DNA of 64,000 bases from Pseudomonas turukhanskensis (GCF_027922365.1 NZ_BSFN01000006.1:124001-188000); one strand, 5' to 3'. Numbered from the stretch's first letter, positions 36,620 to 44,875 are shown. The notes: generated by a model from the sequence alone, not told the origin. Numbers and translations are program-made.

Positions 36620-37135
36620 TTATAAGGTCTGCAAACGGAACAGCGCGATCTTGTTGATTTCGGCCAGCGCCCGCGTGAACTCTGCTTCCTTGGAGTTATG
36701 AATACGCTCCTCAAATGCCGCGAGAATCTGGTGCCGATTGCTGCCCTTGACCGCCATGATGAAGGGAAACGCGAACTTCGCTTTGTAGGCGTCGTTCAGC
36801 TCGGTGAAGCGTTGGAACTCTTCAGCCGTGCATTCGTGGATGCCGGCACCGGATTGCTCCGAGGTGCTGGCTTGCGTGAGTTCGCCACGGACCGCCGCTT
36901 TGCCGGCGAGGTCCGGGTGAGCGTTGATCAGGGCCAGTTGAGCGGCGTGGTCGGCGCTCAGCAGAATGTCGGCCATGCGGCTGTGCAGGCCTTCGATATC
37001 GTCGACGCTGCCGTCCAGGCCCAGGTCAAAAGCCTTTTCGGCGACCCAGGGGGAATGCTCGTAGATATCGGCGAAGGCGGCAACGAACGCATCGCGGCTC
37101 AACGTGGAAGGGGTCAGGGTCTGGAAGCGGCTCAT
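36620..37135 (-). CDS. uraD: OHCU decarboxylase UraD
   Basis: 171 residues from ATG 37135. It decarboxylates 2-oxo-4-hydroxy-4-carboxy-5-ureidoimidazoline to S-allantoin. The motif FADIYEHSPWVAEKAFD contains the catalytic region (the usual His and Glu surround it), and LINAHPDLAGKAAVRGELTQASTSEQ and FPFIMAVKGSNRHQIL are family hallmarks. It overlaps puuE by ATGA, so translation is coupled. Confidence 0.96.
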   Translation of the reverse strand: MSRFQTLTPSTLSRDAFVAAFADIYEHSPWVAEKAFDLGLDGSVDDIEGLHSRMADILLSADHAAQLALINAHPDLAGKAAVRGELTQASTSEQSGAGIHECTAEEFQRFTELNDAYKAKFAFPFIMAVKGSNRHQILAAFEERIHNSKEAEFTRALAEINKIALFRLQTL

Positions 37136-38061
37136 TTCGCGCTCTCTTGGCTGAAGGGGTGAGTGGCGTGCCAGTGCTTGGCGATGTCGACGCGGCGGGC
37201 GAACCACACCTGCTCGAAGCCCTGTACGTATTCAATAAAACGTTGCAACGACGCTAGGCGTGCCGGGCGGCCGATCAGGCGGCAGTGCAGGCCGATGGAC
37301 AACATTTTCGGCGCCTCGCCACCTTCGGCGTACAGCACGTCAAAGGCGTCTTTCAGGTAGTTGAAGAAGTCGTCACCGCTGTTGAAACCCTGCACCTGGG
37401 TGAAGCGCATGTCGTTGGTGTCCAGGGTGTACGGGATCACCAGGTGCGCTTTGCCGGTCGGGTTGTTCGGTTCCCAGTAGGGCAGGTCGTCGTCGTAGGT
37501 ATCGGAGTCGTAGAGGAAGCCGCCTTCCTCCATCACCAGGCGCCGGGTATTGGGGCCGGTGCGGCCGGTGTACCAGCCCAGTGGGCGTTCGCCGGTGATT
37601 TCGGTGAGGATGCGGATGGCTTCGAGCATGTGCTCGCGCTCCTGGGCCTCGTCCATATATTGGTAGTCGATCCAGCGGTAGCCGTGGCTGCAGATCTCGT
37701 GGCCGGCAGCGGCCATGGCGCGGATCAGGTCGGGGTGGCGCTGGGCGGCCATGGCCACGGCGAAGATGGTGAGCGGAATACCGGTCTTTTCGAACAGCTT
37801 GAGAATGCGCCAGACGCCGGCGCGGCTGCCGTATTCGTACAACGACTCCATGCTCATGTTGCGCGCGCCTTGCAGCGGCTGAGCAGCGACCATTTCCGAG
37901 AGAAAGGCCTCCGACTCTTTGTCGCCGTGCAACACGTTACGCTCGCCGCCTTCCTCGTAATTGAGCACAAAGGAGATGGCGATACGGGCATTGCCCGGCC
38001 AGTGCGGATGGGGGATGTCGTTGCCGTAACCGATCAGGTCGCGAGGGTAGTCAGCGCTCAC
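37132..38061 (-). CDS. puuE: Allantoinase PuuE
   Basis: 309 residues. A polysaccharide-deacetylase-fold allantoinase that opens allantoin to allantoate, unrelated to the metal amidohydrolase AllB. Family sequences are IAISFVLNYEEGGERNVLHGD near the start, EICSHGYRWIDYQYM, and GLHCRLIGRPARLASLQRF near the end. It is the first gene of the minus-strand operon, and a TTGTATACAA operator lies 77 bases upstream. Confidence 0.95.
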   Translation of the reverse strand: MSADYPRDLIGYGNDIPHPHWPGNARIAISFVLNYEEGGERNVLHGDKESEAFLSEMVAAQPLQGARNMSMESLYEYGSRAGVWRILKLFEKTGIPLTIFAVAMAAQRHPDLIRAMAAAGHEICSHGYRWIDYQYMDEAQEREHMLEAIRILTEITGERPLGWYTGRTGPNTRRLVMEEGGFLYDSDTYDDDLPYWEPNNPTGKAHLVIPYTLDTNDMRFTQVQGFNSGDDFFNYLKDAFDVLYAEGGEAPKMLSIGLHCRLIGRPARLASLQRFIEYVQGFEQVWFARRVDIAKHWHATHPFSQESAK

Positions 38062-38137
38062 TGCAGGTATTCCTTCTTGTGAATGGGTGCGGTCGCTGCA
38101 AATGCCGGGTGGGCGGTGGGCAACCGTGATGGAGTGA

Positions 38138-38147
38138 TTGTATACAA
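38138..38147. promoter_or_regulatory. TTGTNTACAA operator upstream of puuE
   Basis: Perfect 10-bp palindrome TTGTATACAA, 77 bases before the puuE start. It is one of four such sites in this purine-catabolism region; size and symmetry fit a GntR/FCD operator. Confidence 0.7.
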
Positions 38148-38317
38148 AGTGATAGGTGTTTTGTAAATGGTAAATTTCACCAATTTTTCCATTTGCTCCA
38201 TACCATCAAGCGTAGCTCAACGCCCGCCCTTGGCTGCATGGCGTGCCATTGTGGTGCATTGGCGCAAATGGCGCGCCGCGAGTGGGCGAGAAACCCTGGG
38301 GGAAATTGTTCTCGGTG
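38148..38317. other. Divergent promoter region puuE / uraH
   Basis: The puuE-uraH gap spans 38062-38469 and contains no convincing gene. The two operator palindromes at its edges suggest that both flanking genes are controlled from here. I see no terminator in it. Confidence 0.5.
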
Positions 38318-38329
38318 ATTGTGTACAAT
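38318..38329. promoter_or_regulatory. TTGTNTACAA operator upstream of uraH
   Basis: ATTGTGTACAAT, the same 12-mer as the site before the GntR gene at 41482-41493. It lies about 140 bases before the uraH start. Confidence 0.7.
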
Positions 38330-38469
38330 GTTTCTGTGGAATGTCTCGAAAGACAATTTGGCCGTGCTATGCTCCGACCGCGCCCCGGCGAAGACGCTGG
38401 CCTGGCGCTCCGAATTCAACTGCATAGAGGAGGCGTGGCGACTGCGTTCGGCGCAGTTGCCCGAAACCG

Positions 38470-38823
38470 ATGGGACGTTTAACCACCCACGTACTGGACG
38501 CCGCGCACGGCTGCCCAGGTAGCAATATCAAGGTTGAGTTGTACCGCGTAGAAGGATCGAGCGTGGTACTGATCAACACCCTGCACACCAATGATGACGG
38601 CCGTTGCGACGCGCCGGTGCTGCAAGGTGAAGACTACGCCTCCGGCGTTTACCAACTGCACTTCCACGCTGGCGACTACTACCGCGCCCGTGGTGTGCAA
38701 CTGCCGGAACCGGCGTTTCTGGATGTGGTAGTGCTGCGCTTTGGCATTGATGCCGGGCAGGATCACTACCATGTGCCGTTGCTGATTTCGCCGTATAGCT
38801 ATTCGACGTACCGCGGCAGCTAA
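38470..38823 (+). CDS. uraH: 5-hydroxyisourate hydrolase UraH
   Basis: 117 residues, transthyretin-like. It hydrolyses 5-hydroxyisourate, the PuuD product, to OHCU. It starts MGRLTTHVLDAAHGCPGS, with the catalytic His in TTHVLD, and ends in the family tetrapeptide YRGS. The active-site Arg/His are in GRCDAPV and DHYHVPLLISPYSYSTY. It is divergent from puuE, with operators between. Confidence 0.97.
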   Translation: MGRLTTHVLDAAHGCPGSNIKVELYRVEGSSVVLINTLHTNDDGRCDAPVLQGEDYASGVYQLHFHAGDYYRARGVQLPEPAFLDVVVLRFGIDAGQDHYHVPLLISPYSYSTYRGS

Positions 38824-38828
38824 TACCT

Positions 38829-38910
38829 CGTAGGGCGAATATCCGCATCGCGGATATCCGCCGCTGCGATCGTGACGGCGGATATCGCCTTTGGCGATAT
38901 TCGCCCTACG
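38829..38910. repeat. Palindromic repeat, GTAGGGCGAATATC family
   Basis: Inverted repeat with arms CGTAGGGCGAATATC and GATATTCGCCCTACG and inner arms GGATATCCGCC and GGCGGATATC. A diverged second copy lies at 60254-60352. It lies six bases after uraH, between uraH and the convergent exporter gene. Confidence 0.8.
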
Positions 38911-38934
38911 CCTCTCCCTCGAAATGCTCTTCTT

Positions 38935-39564
38935 TTACCGACTCAACAGCGACGCCGTGCCGGCTCCGGCAAACAGCGCAGCGCTGATGCGGTTAAACCA
39001 CACCTGGCCCTTGCCCGAGCGCAGAAACGTTGCCGCGCCGCGGGCACTCAAGCCGTAGAACAGCTTGCAGCCCAGGTCCAGAACCGCCCAGGTGGCGATC
39101 ATCACGGCCAGTTGGTTGAGCATCGGCGCGTCGGCGCTGATGAACTGCGGCAAAAACGCGGCGAAAAACAGAATGTCTTTCGGGTTGCTGGCGCCCAGGC
39201 CGAAGGCTTTGAGAAACATGCTGCGCCGGCTGGGCGAGGTCAGTGGTGCCTCGTCGGCTTTCGCCGGTTTAGCTGCCTGGCGGGAGTCTTGCCAAGCCTG
39301 GTAGGCGAGGTAGAACAGGTACAGCGCGCCAACCACTTTCAACACGCTGAACAGCTTTTCCGAAGCCAGCAGCAGGGCGCCCAGGCCCAGTGCCGAAGCG
39401 CTGAGCAAACAGATTGAAGCGCTGACGCCGCCGAGAAAAGCCGGGGCCGAGCGGCGCAGGCCGTAGTTCAAGCTGTTGCTGACCATCAGCAATGACAACG
39501 GGCCGGGGATCAGAATTACGATCAGCGCGGCGCTGCTAAACAGCAGCCAAGTTTCCAGGTTCAT
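38935..39564 (-). CDS. LysE/RhtB family exporter
   Basis: 209 residues from ATG 39564 (MNLETWLLFSSAALIVILIP) after AAAGAGAG. Six predicted membrane segments and the family motif PGPLSLLMVSNSLNYGLRRS are present, with GASNPKDILFFAAFLPQFI in the middle. These proteins export amino acids or related metabolites; the substrate here is unknown. It sits between uraH and the permease, where I recall no such gene in P. aeruginosa. Confidence 0.9.
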   Translation of the reverse strand: MNLETWLLFSSAALIVILIPGPLSLLMVSNSLNYGLRRSAPAFLGGVSASICLLSASALGLGALLLASEKLFSVLKVVGALYLFYLAYQAWQDSRQAAKPAKADEAPLTSPSRRSMFLKAFGLGASNPKDILFFAAFLPQFISADAPMLNQLAVMIATWAVLDLGCKLFYGLSARGAATFLRSGKGQVWFNRISAALFAGAGTASLLSR

Positions 39565-39585
39565 AACGTCTCTCTTTAAATGCAG

Positions 39586-39620
39586 CAAAGCCCCGACGCT
39601 CGAACGTCGGGGCTTTTTAT
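39586..39620. terminator. Terminator between the permease and exporter genes
   Basis: Perfect 12-bp stem AAAGCCCCGACG / CGTCGGGGCTTT with a six-base loop. It lies 25-58 bases after the permease stop (minus strand); T-runs are better on the plus strand, so its direction is uncertain. Confidence 0.8.
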
Positions 39621-39644
39621 TGCGTGTGACCAGTGGTGCAAAGA

Positions 39645-40988
39645 TTACAAGAAGGCGAATTTAGCCGCGCAAATAATCGACAGCACATACAGGCTGGGGG
39701 TGATTTCCTTGTGTTTACCGGTGGCCAGTTTCAGCACCACGAAGGTGATGAAACCCATGGCCAGACCATCAGTGACCGAGAAGGTCAGCGGCATCATCAC
39801 CACGGTAATAATCGCCGGGATGGTGTTGGTGTGGTCTTCCCAGTCGATGTGCGCCATGCCGCTCATCATTAGCATCGCTACATAAATCAGCGCGCCGGCG
39901 GTGGCGTAGGCCGGAATCATGCCGGCCAGCGGCGCGAAGAACATCGCGGCGATAAACAGCACGCCAACGGTGACGGCGGTCAGCCCGGTACGGCCACCGG
40001 AGGCCACGCCAGCGGCGCTTTCCACGTAGCTGGTCACGGGCGGGCAGCCAACCAGGGCACCGAAGGCGCTGGAGGTACTGTCAGCCTTCATGGCCTTGCT
40101 GAGGTTTTCGATGTGGCCGTTGTCGTCCACCAGCCCGGCACGCTGGGCAACGCCCATCAAGGTGCCGGCGGTGTCGAACATATGCACAAACAGGAATGCC
40201 AGCACCACGCTGATCATGCCGACGTTCAGCGCGCCGGAAATATCCATGGCAAGCCAGGTAGGCGCCAGGCTCGGTGGCATCGAGAAGATGCCGCCGAATT
40301 GCACTTCACCCAAACCCCAGCCAATCAAGGTAACGGTGAGGATGCTGATCAGAATGCCGCCGAATACGCGGTGGTATTCCAGCACGGCAATCATCAAGAA
40401 GCAGATGGCTGCCAGCAGCGGGCCAGCGGCGGTGAGGTCGCCCATCTTGATCAGGGTGGCCGGGCTTGCGACTACGATGCCGGCGGTTTTCAAGCCGATA
40501 AGGCCAAGAAACAGACCCACCCCGGCACCCATGGCAAAGCGCAGGCTCGCCGGGATGCTGTTGAGCAGCCACTCACGGATGCGCGAGAAGGTGAGAATCA
40601 TAAACAGAATGCCGGAGAGGAATACCGCCCCCAGCGCGATCTGCCAGCTGTAACCCATGGTGCCAACCACGGTGTAGGTAAAGAACGCGTTCAAGCCCAT
40701 GCCCGGTGCAAGGCCAACCGGCCAGTTGGCGTAGAGCCCCATCAGGAAGCAACCGAAGGCAGCGGCGATGCAGGTGGCGACGAAGGCCGCACCGTGATCG
40801 ATGCCGGCGTCGGCCATGATGTTGGGGTTAACGAAGATGATGTACGCCATGGTGATAAAGGTGGTCAGGCCGGCGGCGAGCTCGGTTTTGACGGTGGTGC
40901 CGTGCAGGCTCAGCTTGAACAGCCGTTCCAGCAGGCCGGTGCGCGCAGGCGTCGCGGCGTAGAGTTGTTCTTGTTTTGTGCTTTCCAC
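39645..40988 (-). CDS. NCS2 purine permease (AzgA-like)
   Basis: 447 residues with about 12-14 membrane segments. The sequence KTELAAGLTTFITMAYIIFVNPNIM, the substrate loops APGMGLNAFFTY and VGCPPVTSYVESAAGVASGGRTG, and the overall length match the AzgA/PbuG branch of NCS2, which imports adenine, guanine or hypoxanthine with protons. The context (guaD, xdh) favours guanine or hypoxanthine. Upstream lie both motif types, TGAC-N6-GTCA and TTGTATACAA. Confidence 0.9.
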   Translation of the reverse strand: MESTKQEQLYAATPARTGLLERLFKLSLHGTTVKTELAAGLTTFITMAYIIFVNPNIMADAGIDHGAAFVATCIAAAFGCFLMGLYANWPVGLAPGMGLNAFFTYTVVGTMGYSWQIALGAVFLSGILFMILTFSRIREWLLNSIPASLRFAMGAGVGLFLGLIGLKTAGIVVASPATLIKMGDLTAAGPLLAAICFLMIAVLEYHRVFGGILISILTVTLIGWGLGEVQFGGIFSMPPSLAPTWLAMDISGALNVGMISVVLAFLFVHMFDTAGTLMGVAQRAGLVDDNGHIENLSKAMKADSTSSAFGALVGCPPVTSYVESAAGVASGGRTGLTAVTVGVLFIAAMFFAPLAGMIPAYATAGALIYVAMLMMSGMAHIDWEDHTNTIPAIITVVMMPLTFSVTDGLAMGFITFVVLKLATGKHKEITPSLYVLSIICAAKFAFL

Positions 40989-41100
40989 AGCGGGTACTCC
41001 TCAATTCTCTTATTTTGGTCACCGAGTCCTGCGTTCCTATAAGTAAGGTGGCAGGGCTCTGAGGTAGGTGGCTTGCGTGGTGCGCTTGCTGGTGGTTTGT

Positions 41101-41114
41101 TGACTCTTTGGTCA
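41101..41114. promoter_or_regulatory. TGAC-N6-GTCA motif before the permease
   Basis: TGACTCTTTGGTCA, 113-126 bases before the permease start. The matching motif occurs twice upstream of xdhA. It is a possible second regulator site, bound protein unknown. Confidence 0.5.
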
Positions 41115-41140
41115 GGAAGTCACACGAGCGCGATTATGCG

Positions 41141-41152
41141 TTTGTATACAAA
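41141..41152. promoter_or_regulatory. TTGTNTACAA operator before the permease
   Basis: TTTGTATACAAA, a perfect 12-bp palindrome about 154 bases before the permease start. Confidence 0.7.
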
Positions 41153-41481
41153 AAAAGCAATTAATGTTTTAACTGTTGCGCAAATTGCTCTTATCGATTG
41201 TTTGGCGTTCGATAAGCAAATTGTATGCGACAGTTTTGTTTCCGTTATTTAGTAAATATGTTTAAAAACAAATAGATAGATGATTTTCGTTTTTTAGCTA
41301 AGCAACCAAGTGGCAATGATTCGGTCTGGTTATGCGGCTGAGACGGCGCCTTTACATGCAAAAACGTCGGTGTTTTTGTCTGGTTACGCCGGAAAAAACT
41401 AAAAAATTTGTAGGGGAGGGGGCGCGACCATACAGCGAGGCCTCGGCCGACAAATTGGGTGGGTTAGGAGCTGCCGCTTCG

Positions 41482-41493
41482 ATTGTGTACAAT
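41482..41493. promoter_or_regulatory. TTGTNTACAA operator before the GntR gene
   Basis: ATTGTGTACAAT, 75-86 bases before the chosen start of the GntR regulator, as expected for autoregulation. Identical to the site before uraH. Confidence 0.72.
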
Positions 41494-41567
41494 GCGCGGG
41501 TATTTTTACCCTCTATTTTCCCGCCAAAGGCTTGCCAGCACTGGGGGGAAACGCAGTAGAGTCGCGC

Positions 41568-42365
41568 ATGACCGCAGAACTTCTGACGCGAGCCCGAATG
41601 AACGAACAATTGCAGCCCCTAAAGAAGCAACCGCGTGCTGGTAAAGCCAGCCACAGCGGCACGCAGGATGACGTGGTTTACGCGCACATCTTCGATGCCA
41701 TTCTTGAACAACGCCTGGCGCCCGGCACCAAGCTGAGCGAAGAAGCGCTGGGCGAGATCTTCGGCGTCAGCCGCACCATCATTCGTCGCGCCTTGTCGCG
41801 TCTGGCCCACGAAAGCGTGGTGCTGCTGCGCCCCAACCGTGGCGCGGTGGTGGCCAGCCCCAGCGTTGAAGACGCCCGGCAGATTTTCTACGCCCGCCGC
41901 ATGGTCGAGCGCGCCATCACCGAGCTGGCGGTGGAACACGCCACCGCCGAGCAACTGGCCGAACTGCGGCAGATGGTGGCCGATGAGCAAACCAGCTTTT
42001 CCCGTGGCGACCGCGGTGCCGGTATTCGGCTTTCCGGTGAGTTCCACCTCAAGCTGGCCGAGGCGGCGAAAAACGCCCCGCTGATCAGCTTCCAGCGCAG
42101 CCTGGTATCCCAGACCTCGTTGATCATCGCCCAGTACGAAAGCGGCAGCCGCTCGCACTGCTCGTACGATGAACACAACCAGTTGATCGACGCCATCGAA
42201 GCGCGCGATGCGGTGAAGGCTGTGAGCCTGATGATGCATCACATGGACCACATCGACAGCAAGCTCAACCTGGACGAGGACAGCGCCTCGGACGATTTGC
42301 ACGCGGTGTTCTCGCACCTGCTGCAAACCAAGAAAAAAGCACCGCGTACTGCGGCGCCGCGCTAG
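41568..42365 (+). CDS. GntR/FCD regulator, probable controller of purine catabolism
   Basis: 265 residues from ATG 41568; ATG 41598 or TTG 41532 are alternatives, as no strong ribosome site decides. The winged helix starts DVVYAHIFDAILEQRLAPGTKLSE, with recognition-helix region EIFGVSRTIIRRALSRLAHESVV. The FCD ligand domain (about 105-245) has ARRMVERAITELAVEHA, RLSGEFHLKLAEAA and HMDHIDSKLNL, with His/Asp metal-type residues. It lies inside the purine cluster, and four matching palindromes are nearby. The ligand is unknown. Confidence 0.92.
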   Translation: MTAELLTRARMNEQLQPLKKQPRAGKASHSGTQDDVVYAHIFDAILEQRLAPGTKLSEEALGEIFGVSRTIIRRALSRLAHESVVLLRPNRGAVVASPSVEDARQIFYARRMVERAITELAVEHATAEQLAELRQMVADEQTSFSRGDRGAGIRLSGEFHLKLAEAAKNAPLISFQRSLVSQTSLIIAQYESGSRSHCSYDEHNQLIDAIEARDAVKAVSLMMHHMDHIDSKLNLDEDSASDDLHAVFSHLLQTKKKAPRTAAPR

Positions 42366-42376
42366 TTTCTTCGGCC

Positions 42377-42411
42377 AATAAAAAACCGCCCTCGATAGGG
42401 CGGTTTTTTTT
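42377..42411 (+). terminator. Terminator after the GntR gene
   Basis: CCGCCCT / AGGGCGG with loop CGAT, preceded by A6 and followed by T7. Confidence 0.92.
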
Positions 42412-42417
42412 GCTCTG

Positions 42418-42484
42418 CGTAGGGTGTGCTCCGCGCACCAGCGATACGTGCTGATACGCAGCGGTGCGCACAGCACACCCTACG
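42418..42484. repeat. Palindromic repeat, GTAGGGTGTG family
   Basis: Arms CGTAGGGTGTGCT and AGCACACCCTACG with inner GCGCACC / GGTGCGC. It lies between the GntR terminator and the guaD stop codon. Related copies at 9700 and 62451. Confidence 0.8.
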
Positions 42485-42496
42485 TCGAGGTACGGC

Positions 42497-43798
42497 TTAG
42501 CGTTTGTGTACGCTCTGGCCGGCCGCAAAGGTCTCTTGCACCGCCCGATCATCGCCAATTGTCATCAGCACAAACAACTTTTCTTCCAGGTTCTTGGCTT
42601 GCTGCAAGCGGTACGACAGCAGCGGTGTGGCGTGGTAGTCGAGCACGATAAAGTCAGCGTCGTTGCCGCTGGCAAAGCTGCCAATCCTGTCGTCCAGACG
42701 GAGAGCCTGTGCACCGCCCAGGGTCGCCAGATACAACGATTTGAACGGGCTCAATTTATTGCGCTGCAACTGCTGCACCTTGTACGCCTCGTTCAGCGTT
42801 TGCAGCATGGAGAAACTGGTGCCGGCACCCACGTCGGTACCCAGGCCCACATTCACGCCGAACTGCTCGGCCTGCTTGAGGTTGAACAGGCCGCTGCCCA
42901 GGAACAGGTTGGAAGTGGGGCAGTGCGAGACCGCCGAACCGGTTTCGGCCAGGCGCTGGCATTCCTCGTCGCACAGGTGCACGCCGTGGGCGAACATTGA
43001 GCGCTCGCTCAGCAGTTGGAAGTGGTCGTAGACATCCAGGTAACCCTTCTGCTCGGGGAACAGCGACTTGACCCAGGCAATCTCGTCGAGGTTTTCCGAG
43101 AGGTGGGTGTGCATATACAGGTCGTCGTATTCGGCGAGCAGTTTGCCAGCGGCAGTCAGTTGCTCCGGGGTACTGGTCGGGGCAAAGCGCGGGGTAACGG
43201 CATAGTGCAGACGTGCCTTGCCATGCCAGCGTTCGATCAGTTCCTTGCTGTCGTCGTAGCTTGATTGCGCGGTGTCGGTGAGGTAGTCCGGGGCGTTGCG
43301 ATCCATCATCACCTTGCCGGCGATCATGCGCAGGTTCAGTGCCTGGCTGGCCTCGAAGAAAGCGTCTACCGACTGCTTGTGCACGCTGGCAAATACCAGC
43401 GCGGTGGTGGTGCCGTTACGCAGCAATTCCTTGAGGAAAATGTTGGCCACATCCGCGGCGTGAGCCGGGTCGGCGAACTGCTTTTCGGTGGGGAAGGTGT
43501 AGGTGTTCAGCCAGTCCAGCAGTTGCTCGCCATAGGCGGCAATCATGCCGGTTTGCGGGTAGTGGATATGGGTGTCGATAAAGCCTGGGGTAATCAGCGC
43601 GTCGCGGTATTCAGTGACGTCCACGCCCTTGAGGGTTGGCAGCAGGTCCTTGGCGTGGCCGATTTTGGCCACCTGGCCATTGTCGACCACCAGCACGCCA
43701 TCTTCGAAATACTCATAGGACTGCGCGTCGCCCACCAGGGCGGGGTCGGCAATGCTGTGCAAGATGGCGGCGCGGTAGGCTTTTACGTGGCTAGTCAT
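42497..43798 (-). CDS. guaD: Guanine deaminase GuaD
   Basis: 433 residues, zinc amidohydrolase converting guanine to xanthine. The metal site begins PGFIDTHIHYPQTGMIAAYGE (HxH), with further ligands in MHTHLSENLDEI, MFAHGVHLCDEEC and GLGTDVGAGTSFSML. It lies 44 bases after xdhC and is the end of the xdhA-xdhB-(small frame)-xdhC-guaD row, giving guanine entry to the pathway. Confidence 0.96.
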   Translation of the reverse strand: MTSHVKAYRAAILHSIADPALVGDAQSYEYFEDGVLVVDNGQVAKIGHAKDLLPTLKGVDVTEYRDALITPGFIDTHIHYPQTGMIAAYGEQLLDWLNTYTFPTEKQFADPAHAADVANIFLKELLRNGTTTALVFASVHKQSVDAFFEASQALNLRMIAGKVMMDRNAPDYLTDTAQSSYDDSKELIERWHGKARLHYAVTPRFAPTSTPEQLTAAGKLLAEYDDLYMHTHLSENLDEIAWVKSLFPEQKGYLDVYDHFQLLSERSMFAHGVHLCDEECQRLAETGSAVSHCPTSNLFLGSGLFNLKQAEQFGVNVGLGTDVGAGTSFSMLQTLNEAYKVQQLQRNKLSPFKSLYLATLGGAQALRLDDRIGSFASGNDADFIVLDYHATPLLSYRLQQAKNLEEKLFVLMTIGDDRAVQETFAAGQSVHKR

Positions 43799-43842
43799 GG
43801 GCAGTCTCGTGGTACGTATTTATTGGTATGCGGTAGGGCGCC

Positions 43843-44676
43843 TCACGCCTTGGCGCGGCGCGAGGCGGGCATGAGCTTGGCGACGCTTTCGCCGCTCTTT
43901 TCGCCCTGGCCAAAATTGGCGTTGTAGGTGGCGATCACTTCACCGGCAATGGAGATGGCGATCTCCACCGGCAGCTTGCCTTTGACTTCGGCGATACCCA
44001 TGGGGCAGCGCATTTTCTGCATGAGCTCGGGGCTAAAACCGCGATCACGCAGGCGGTGTTCGAACTTCACACGCTTGGTCTGCGAACCGATCAGGCCGTA
44101 GTAGGCGAAATCGTTGCGCTTGAGAATGGCGGCGGTCAGTTCCAGGTCCAACTGGTGGTTGTGGGTCATGACGATGTAGTAACTGCCCGGCGGCATGTTT
44201 TCTACCTCATCCACCACTTCCTCGTTCACCACCTTGGTGGCGCCGTGGGGAATGTGCTCGGGAAATTCGTTTTCCCGCGAATCGATCCAGCGCACCTTGC
44301 AGGGCAGGCTGGCCAGTAACGGCACCAATGCACGGCCGACATGGCCGGCGCCAAACACGGCGATATGCGCCTGCGGTTGGCCCATGGGTTCGAACAGCAG
44401 CACCGTGGCGCCGCCGCAACATTGGCCTAGGCTGGCGCCGAGGCTGAAGCGCTCCAGGCGGGTGTCCTGGGTGCGGCTGGCGAGCATCTCGCGGGCCAGC
44501 TCCATCGCTTTGAATTCCAGATGGCCGCCACCTACGGTTTCAAAAATGCGGTCAGCGGTGACGACCATTTTCGAACCGGCATTACGTGGGGTGGAGCCCA
44601 GTTCTTCGATGATGGTCACCAGCACGCAGGGCTGGCCCTGTTGCTGCAAGTCGGCGAGGGCGCTGATCCAACTCAT
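43843..44676 (-). CDS. xdhC: Xanthine dehydrogenase accessory protein XdhC
   Basis: 277 residues from ATG 44676. XdhC inserts sulphurated molybdenum cofactor into XdhB and is not part of the enzyme. An N-terminal XdhC/CoxI domain (QQQGQPCVLVTIIEELGSTPRNAGSKM) is followed by a Rossmann domain with IAVFGAGHVGRALVPLLASL and conserved MTHNHQLDLELTAAIL and PMGIAEVKGKLPVEIAISI. The ATG overlaps the stop of a 55-codon frame upstream. Confidence 0.96.
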   Translation of the reverse strand: MSWISALADLQQQGQPCVLVTIIEELGSTPRNAGSKMVVTADRIFETVGGGHLEFKAMELAREMLASRTQDTRLERFSLGASLGQCCGGATVLLFEPMGQPQAHIAVFGAGHVGRALVPLLASLPCKVRWIDSRENEFPEHIPHGATKVVNEEVVDEVENMPPGSYYIVMTHNHQLDLELTAAILKRNDFAYYGLIGSQTKRVKFEHRLRDRGFSPELMQKMRCPMGIAEVKGKLPVEIAISIAGEVIATYNANFGQGEKSGESVAKLMPASRRAKA

Positions 44677-44840
44677 TTGCTCAGCCTCCAGGTGCGAAGC
44701 GGTTTGGCGGAACGGGACAGGCGCCAATCGTCATCGGCTTTCGATGGCGCAGCGGGCTGTTCCAGCAGGACCAGACGCGGCAGAGCATCAGGGCTCTTTT
44801 GTGCGGCTGGTGTTGTTGTCTGTTCGGTGTGTGTTGTCAT
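44673..44840 (-). CDS. Candidate 55-residue small protein between xdhB and xdhC
   Basis: An ATG frame at 44840 runs 55 codons and ends TGA at 44673-44675, overlapping the xdhC ATG as ATGA, the usual sign of translational coupling. The product starts MTTHTEQTTTPAAQKSPD and ends RSAKPLRTWRLSK: a Thr/Pro-rich hydrophilic N-terminus, a short hydrophobic patch (LPRLVLL) and a basic C-terminus. I see no membrane segment or known domain. Upstream it has no strong Shine-Dalgarno. The frame may be real or chance; no homologue comes to mind. Confidence 0.4.
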   Translation of the reverse strand: MTTHTEQTTTPAAQKSPDALPRLVLLEQPAAPSKADDDWRLSRSAKPLRTWRLSK

Positions 44841-44875
44841 TGTTGTTCACCGTTTGTTGGGGCAATCGTATTACC

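Larger units (their letters stand above)
40989..41567. other. Divergent control region permease / gntR
   Basis: 579 bases without a convincing gene. It is notably AT-rich from about 41140 to 41340. It contains the TGAC-N6-GTCA site (41101-41114), two TTGTNTACAA palindromes (41142-41151, 41483-41492) and an imperfect palindrome TTGCTCTTATCGA / TCGATAAGCAA (41185-41219) flanked by direct repeats CAAATTG. Confidence 0.6.

Noticed and set aside
38167-38427. Small frames in the puuE-uraH gap
   Set aside because: They overlap the operator region, start poorly and carry no recognisable sequence.
40989-41140. Purine riboswitch in the permease leader
   Set aside because: I see no three-way junction with the conserved loop-loop bases of guanine or adenine riboswitches. 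Protein operators explain the region better.
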